Positions 58,005 to 64,000 of a stretch of 64,000 nt of DNA are shown piece by piece. A program made the position numbers and the translations under genes. This stretch comes from Epichloe hybrida (taxonomy: Eukaryota; Ascomycota; Sordariomycetes; Hypocreales; Clavicipitaceae). Location of the stretch: the NCBI GenBank assembly GCA_019022495.1, contig JAFEKR010000005.1, forward strand, positions 2,542,001 to 2,606,000. Reading direction: 5' to 3'. Position 1 is the stretch's first letter. Every line of letters begins with the position of its first letter. The notes under the pieces are model-generated. The model was given only the letters and a program-made list of their open reading frames with translations. It ran no database searches and was not told the origin of the DNA.

Positions 58005-61000
58005 TATCTCTCTTAATAAGCGTAAAAATTACCTTATTATTATATTACTATTTAGTTTATTTTAATTATTTAAGAAAACTAAACCTTTTTTAAGAAAAGA
58101 ATAAAATTAAATATTAGACTATTAATAAAATAAACTTCTTACCTTACTTTACTTAATACTAAGGTATCTTAAAAGTCTTTAGTAATAGCTTTTAAAAGAC
58201 TAAAAAAAAAATAGTTTACTAAGGTAACTATAGCTATATTTATTTATACTTATAAAAAACTAGAAAAAGATTACTTAACTAAACCTAAAGACTACTATAT
58301 AGCCTAAGCTTAATAATTAGATTATAAGGTTTATTTATACTAGTAAGTATTAAAACTAGTAAGAAAAAAACCTTTAGAAAAACTTTAAAGAAAATTTTAA
58401 AGGTTAAACTAAAGATATATTTAAAAAGGTTACTAATAAGCTTATAAAAAAGCTATAAAACTCTCTATAAGATAATAGTATTTATATTAGCTAAGAGGTA
58501 AGCCTTTTTATTTTAATAGCTTTTAAATATATACTTTAAAAGGTAATAATAACTCTATAGCTAAGAAATAAGTTATAATCTCCTAAATTACCTTATATAT
58601 AATTCTTATAAGCTATTACCTTAAAGACTTTCCTTAATATTCCTTACTTATAAAAAAAATAATTACTATATTCTTTATAAGAACTCTTATAATAATCTTA
58701 GTTATATTAGAAGTTTAACCCTTAATAGCTTACTTTTCTTTCTTAATCCTTCCCTTTAGATAAATAAATTATAAAGAAAATATCTAAGCTTATAAAAATA
58801 TATAAGAATAATAATTACTATAGTAAAAAGCTATATAACTTTCTTTTACTAAAGCTTATACTCTTTAAAAGTAAGTATAACTAAATTAACTTCCTTAAGT
58901 TATATTTTAGTAAGGTATTTTTTATTATATTAATAAGAAATACTAAATAGCACTTTCTTAATTACTTTACTAGTAAAAATCTCTTTTATAAAGAGATAAT
59001 TATAAATATCTATTAATACTTTAAAATAAAAAGTAATTAATAGTTTTATTACTATAAGTAAAGTAATATAACCCTTAAGGATATTATTACTTAAAACCCT
59101 AAAAAAAATAAGCTTAAGTACTTTAAGATTTTATTAATTACCTTAAAGAGAGTTTATAAAGGGTTATATCCCTTTAATATAGTAAATATAAAGTTTTATA
59201 AGTAAACCTTAAATATAGTCTTTAGTATTCTTAAATATTAGGTAATAAAGTATATATATATACTAAGCTTTAATAACCTTATTAGTAATCTCTATAAGTT
59301 AATTATAATTATAAAGAGTAATATAAAAAGTAACTAATATTACTAGTATTAAAATAAAGACTTATTAAAGGTAATATTTATAGATTACTAATATAGCTAA
59401 TAAAATTAAAGAGACTAAGGAAAAGAAAGTTATTATAGTAACTTTAAATAACTTAAGTAATACTTTATTTATAGTAAAAGTAACTACTAGTTATTAAACT
59501 ATACTAATACTAAGTATTAGAAAAAAAAAGAGAGATAGTAAGCTAGTAAGAACTATTACTTACCCCTTATAGAAAAGAAGTTTTAAGTATTTCTTACTTT
59601 ATTTAAAGGTAATAATAATCTTAAGGTAAAGGAGGTAAAAAACTAGGAGACTTAGCTTAAGGCTTATACTTAAGCCTAAGATAATAATAATATTATTATT
59701 AAGGAAAAGCTATTATTAAAGATATACCTTAGTATTATATAATTCTTTTACTTAGGATTATAAATAATAGATAATATTAATATCTTTATAATACTTAAGA
59801 ATTAGGCTTTTTAATATACTTTACTTAAGTAAAAGCTATACCTTAAAGAGGCTTTTAATAAGGATAATTTAATTTATTATATATCTAAAGAAGACTATTT
59901 TAAAGAGGTCTTTAAAGGAATTATATTAAATATAGAAGCCTTAGGCTAATTAACTACTAGTCTAGTATAAGCTAAAGCATTACTAAGATTAATACTATTA
60001 TTAATAATTAAACCTTATAACCTAGAAGTTATTAGCTTTAGTGCTAGATTAGTTATAATATATAGTGTTATTCATATGCTTATAAAGCTTAGCTAAATTA
60101 ACTTCTATATCCTTAATATTACTATACCTTTTCTCTTTTCCCTTACTAATATAAATAAGATAAAGGTTAAGATTAATAACCTTACTAAATTTTATTACTA
60201 TTATTAGATAAATAAAAAGGCTTTTAGCTAATTTAAGTTCTTAATTAAGAATAACTATAACTTTAATTATAAGATTATTATTAATATTATATAAATTAAT
60301 AGCTAACTAGTCCTTTATATTATTAATTTAGTAACCTTATTTTAAGTAGCTTAATTCCTTAACTTAAAGAAATAAAAAGCTTATAATATTTAGGATATAA
60401 TTAGGGAGTGCTAAATAAATACCTATTTAGGCTCTTTAGATTAGATTATTTATAATACTAATAATAACTTTACTTTAGCTAAATTTAGGTATTATACTTA
60501 CTTAATATTAATTAAGATTAATAAGATACTTATTAAAGCCTATAATAGTATTAAAAAGGTTAAAAGATATTATAAACCTCTTTACTAGGCTTATAATATT
60601 ATTATAGATTTAATTAGTAAAGATATTACTTTTAAGTAATAATTTTAAATAGCTATTAAAGCTATTAATAACTTAGTAAGCCTTAATAGCCTTATACCTA
60701 TATTACTAGTCTTTAAAGCTTACCTATAGATAATAAATAAGTTACTACTAAGTATCTTTATTATTTAATAAGCTAAAGTAATTTAGAAAGTAACTAATAA
60801 AGTTTACTATTACTTAGCTAAGAGGTAAGTTTATAAGGCCCTTAGCGCTTAAAATAGCCCTAATATATTACTAATATATTAGCTATTACTATAGGCTAAT
60901 ATATATATATAAAGAGAAAAAGGTAAATAGTATAGCCCTTATAAGCTATTAGTTACTAATAAGGAGACTTATATAGTTAAGATACCTTATAGCCTAGCTA

Positions 61001-63372
61001 AGTTTTACTTTATAGTAATAAAGCTATACTATAAGGACTTATAGTATATAAGGGCTAATAAGTAAAGCCTTTAGGGTATTAAGAAATATAACCTAGGCCT
61101 AAAGGCCTTTTCTTATAAAATAGCCTTTTCTTATAAGAGAGCTAGGGAAAATAAGCTACTAGTAAAAAGTAATAAGGTAAAAAAAGAAAAGGAAAAGATA
61201 CTAGTAAAAAGAAAGTAAAGGAAGCTAAGGAAAGGCTTTATAGTTAAATTTTATATTAATAAGGTTATAAAGAGGCTTAAAGAGGCTTATAATACTAAAG
61301 TAACCCCTATAAAAAGCTATAGAGTTAAAGAACTTATAACCTATCTTAAAGTAATAAAAGCTACCTTTATAAAAAGCTATAAACCTAATTACCTTAAGGT
61401 AGTAAAAGTAAAGGTAATTAAGGCTTAGGCTTATAATTCTAATAAAGCTATTAGACTTATAAATCCCTTTATATTTATTAATAAAGACTAAGAGAAAGTA
61501 TTATTTAAAGAGATTATAGCTAGAGAAGTACTAAATATAGTATTTCTTATAGTAAAAGAAAAAGCTAACTAAAAGCTTACCCTTTAACTTTACTAAGAGA
61601 GAAAGATTATAACCTTAAAAACCCCCTTTAAATAATCTAACTAAGCTAAGATTAATGCCTTATAAGCTTATAATATATTTAGATTTATAATATTTAATCC
61701 TATTAAGTATAAAGGCTATAGAATCTTTTATTCTTATATAGTTTAAGAGATAAAAGGAAAAGAGACTAAATTACTATATAAGAAGTTATACCTTATTATA
61801 TAAGGGTATAATAATAGAGAAAAAGAGGCTATGTTAACCTAATTACTAATAATATAGTAATTAAGCTAATAGATTATTATAGCCCTTACTTTATTATTAA
61901 GGTAAAATAGAATTTACCTTTAGTTATAAGATATTATATAAGCCTATATTTAATCCTATATAACCCTAAATAAGCTAATTATTATAAGGTTACCTAAGTA
62001 AATTATATACCTCTTTCTAGAAGGTATAGTAATAAAGGTAATTAAACCTCTTTATAGAATTATAAAGGCTAGAACTTACTAGTAAGTAATGTATTTTTAT
62101 TACTATAAGGATAACCTTAAGATAATAACCTTAATATATAACCCCTACTTACTAATTATAGCCTTAAATAATAAGAATCTCTTTAGAATTATAGGAATAT
62201 AAATAAATAACACACTAAGCCTTAGTAATAATAACTTCTTTAAGAAAGAAAAAAAAGAGCTTTAGAAAGTAAAGTTTATAGCTAAAGAAAAATAATACCT
62301 AATAACTATAAATCCCCTTATCTTTAATAGCTATATTTTAACCTAAAATACTAATAACTTACTAACTCTAACTTAAAAAGCTAAAGTTAAAAGATTAAGG
62401 AAATTAACCTATAATTACTAATAATAAAGTAAGATTATATAAAGTAAAGAGCCTAAGGGAGTTATATTATAATAGTCTATTAACTAGAAGTATCTTATAA
62501 CCTATTAATTACTATATAACACTAAGAACCCTTTACTAATAATATCTTATAACTTAATAAATACCTTAAGTAGTAAATTAAGTATTAGTAGTAAGGATTA
62601 TAGTATATTCCCTTAACTCTTAAAGAGGTAAAGCTTTTTATATTTATAGATAAGTCTCTTATTAATAATAAAAACCTTAGTTTATAGATTAAATATATTA
62701 TTATAATTAGTAATAGGGTAATAAAGGAAAATAATACCTTTATCTTAAAAGGGAATATTATTATATATAGCTTTATAAAAAGTAAGTATATAACCTATAG
62801 TGCACTTATATCTAAGCTATATAGTATAGTTTAAGGCACTAATATTATATACATAATATTTACAACCTTTTATTAGATTATAGACTAATTAAAGATACCT
62901 TAAATACTAATAATTCTCTATATAGACTCTTTCTTATTATATAAATACCTTATAAAGCTAAGTATAATAAAAGAGAAGTAGCTTATAATTAATATTATAG
63001 CCCTCTAATAGTTATATAAAAAAAAGAGATTTATAAAGTTAGGTAAATTAATAGTAGTAATAACCTAGCTAATATAATAATAAAGGCATTCCTAAATTTA
63101 GCCCTTTTAACCTTAATTAATTTAAATAAATTAATAATTTATATAGAAAGCTAGGTTAAGAGACCTATAAGGTTAGGTAAAGGGGAGGATTAACATAATA
63201 GGTATATAGGTATAGATTATAGTAACTAGGTTAATTAGTATAACTAAGGCTATAATAGCTAATTAAAGCTATAAATTCCTATAAAGGGATTTACTTATAT
63301 ATACTTTCCTTTAATTTAATTTTTATTATATTTTTAGGCTTCTTTAGTTATAAAGAAAAGAGAGACTACTAG

Positions 63373-63500
63373 TATAGCTTCCTTTAAACCCTTAGATAAT
63401 AGTTAGTTTAGCTATAGCTAAAGTATAAGTTTACTAAAGGGATATATATAATGTAATTAGCTATATTATAAGCAACCCTATATTACTTATAGTGGCTTTG
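63373..63500 (+). repeat. Copia-F 3' LTR fragment
   Basis: Starts TATAGCTTCC, the RIPed form of TATGGCTTCC at 55704, and follows the 55704-55983 LTR to AGTGGCTTTG, where the match stops. The remainder presumably lies beyond the window, after the new insertion. Confidence 0.85.
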
Positions 63501-64000
63501 TGTCAGGTGCGCGCGCGTGCGCGTGGCTTGATAATCAATTGTAAGGTGCAATGCGAGCAAGAGCTAGCATTAGTGAATCTTTTGGTTTAATAGCTTACTT
63601 ACATACCTTTAGGTTCTAACATTAATGCTAGCTCTTATAGGTCTTCTAGTGTGCTAGTCCTAGGTTTAAATCCTCGTGGGTAAGGCGTGCGCTAGGTCCT
63701 AGGTTTAATTCCTATAGCTAGATTAACCTAATAGGTCTAGGTTTAAATTGCTAGGCTAGGTGCTTATATTAGGCTTATAGGGCAGGTATAGTTGCGCCCG
63801 TACGGTTGCGTTATAACCATGGGGTCACGTGCACTAGGTGATGTATAGGCCTAGTTACTATGCGTACTAGGCCTTGGGGGTTCACAATTAGTTAGTTATC
63901 TTAGAGGCCACGGATAACTAGGCCTAATCTAAGCTAAGGTTACGTACGTTACTAGCCGCTAGCTAGTAGGGCCCTTAGCTTAGGGTGAGCCTTATAAGGG
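63501..64000 (+). mobile_element. Start of a young, little-RIPed element with a 14-bp inverted repeat
   Basis: From TGTCAGGTGCGCGCGCGTGCG the composition changes abruptly: CpG, CpA and TpG are common to the window edge. The TG start inside the copia-F LTR is consistent with an LTR element, but the other end and TSD are outside. It contains a perfect 14-bp inverted repeat AAGAGCTAGCATTA (63559-63572) / TAATGCTAGCTCTT (63623-63636) and short repeated phrases (CTAGGTTTAAAT, CCTAGGTTTAA). Confidence 0.55.

Larger units (their letters stand above)
55704..63500 (+). mobile_element. Copia-F: Ty1/copia element, 3' end cut by a new insertion
   Basis: 5' LTR 55704-55983 (280 bp, same family as the F2 LTRs); internal part to 63372; 3' LTR from 63373, interrupted at about 63500. 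Plus-strand coding order: gag-like 58018-59850; protease FKGIILNIEALG at about 59910-59946 (canonical GIILDTGA; D-T-G now N-I-E at 59929-59937); INFYILNITIPFLF and LTNINKIKVKINNLTKFYYY about 60090-60200; integrase with YLGSLD-stop-IIYNT and KAYNSIKKVKRYYKPLY about 60425-60590; RT with FLEGIVIKVIKPLYRI near 62020-62060 and LTLTQKAKVKRLRKLT-like near 62360; RNase H to about 63120. RIP stops throughout. Confidence 0.85.

Noticed and set aside
1..64000. Mitochondrial or plasmid DNA because of high AT content
   Set aside because: Balanced gene island with spliceosomal introns, nested nuclear retroelements and CpA-specific depletion all indicate nuclear RIPed DNA.

Overview
The window is nuclear DNA of a filamentous ascomycete (Pezizomycotina; species not determinable by eye). 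It is almost entirely an AT-saturated repeat block carrying the signature of repeat-induced point mutation (RIP). CpA and TpG are nearly absent over long stretches (none in 2461-2520, for example), TpA is in excess, and every transposon frame is riddled with TAG/TAA where Trp or Gln is expected. No tRNA, rRNA or CRISPR array was seen. Element labels below (copia-A, gypsy-D, N1 and so on) are informal names used only here.

Left arm, 1-13.8 kb: the 3' end of a Ty1/copia element with its LTR (copia-A), a Ty3/gypsy relic with a readable chromodomain (gypsy-B), and a long Ty1/copia relic (copia-C) split by two copies of a 5'-truncated non-LTR family (N1) and by a 270-bp solo LTR, each with target-site duplications (TSDs). 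An LTR (LTR-E) and an (AAAATAG)n array of about 37 copies lead to the gene island.

Gene island, 13.8-20.1 kb: base composition and codon use become normal. It holds an intact FAD amine/L-amino-acid oxidase (+), convergent with an intact four-exon D-2-hydroxyacid dehydrogenase (-). Next come unassigned open frames, and then an MFS-transporter fragment (-) that appears to be split by a RIPed Tc1/mariner element. Together they suggest a small, partly decayed metabolic cluster: oxidase (L-amino acid to 2-oxo acid), reductase (2-oxo acid to D-2-hydroxy acid) and transporter. Inverted copies of LTR-E flank the island.

Right arm, 20.1-64 kb: a deep nest of elements. Gypsy-D (-) is interrupted inside its reverse transcriptase by a 17.4-kb insertion, gypsy-H (-, 470-bp LTRs). 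Gypsy-H carries a 5.4-kb Ty1/copia (copia-K, -, 231-bp LTRs, TSD GTAAC). Gypsy-D is further interrupted by a 4.0-kb non-autonomous LTR element (LARD-like, +, 511-bp LTRs) packed with 145-bp internal repeats, and by a Ty1/copia (copia-F, +) running to the right edge. Copia-F is itself hit by a second non-LTR family (N2) and by a new element starting near 63501. A deletion derivative of copia-F (F2) sits inside the other N2 copy at 21.4-24.4 kb. Gypsy-H has about 3.8 kb of extra sequence after integrase, including an unrecognised coding relic. The LARD-like element shares gypsy-H's terminal priming sequences but not its LTR body, which suggests it was mobilised in trans.
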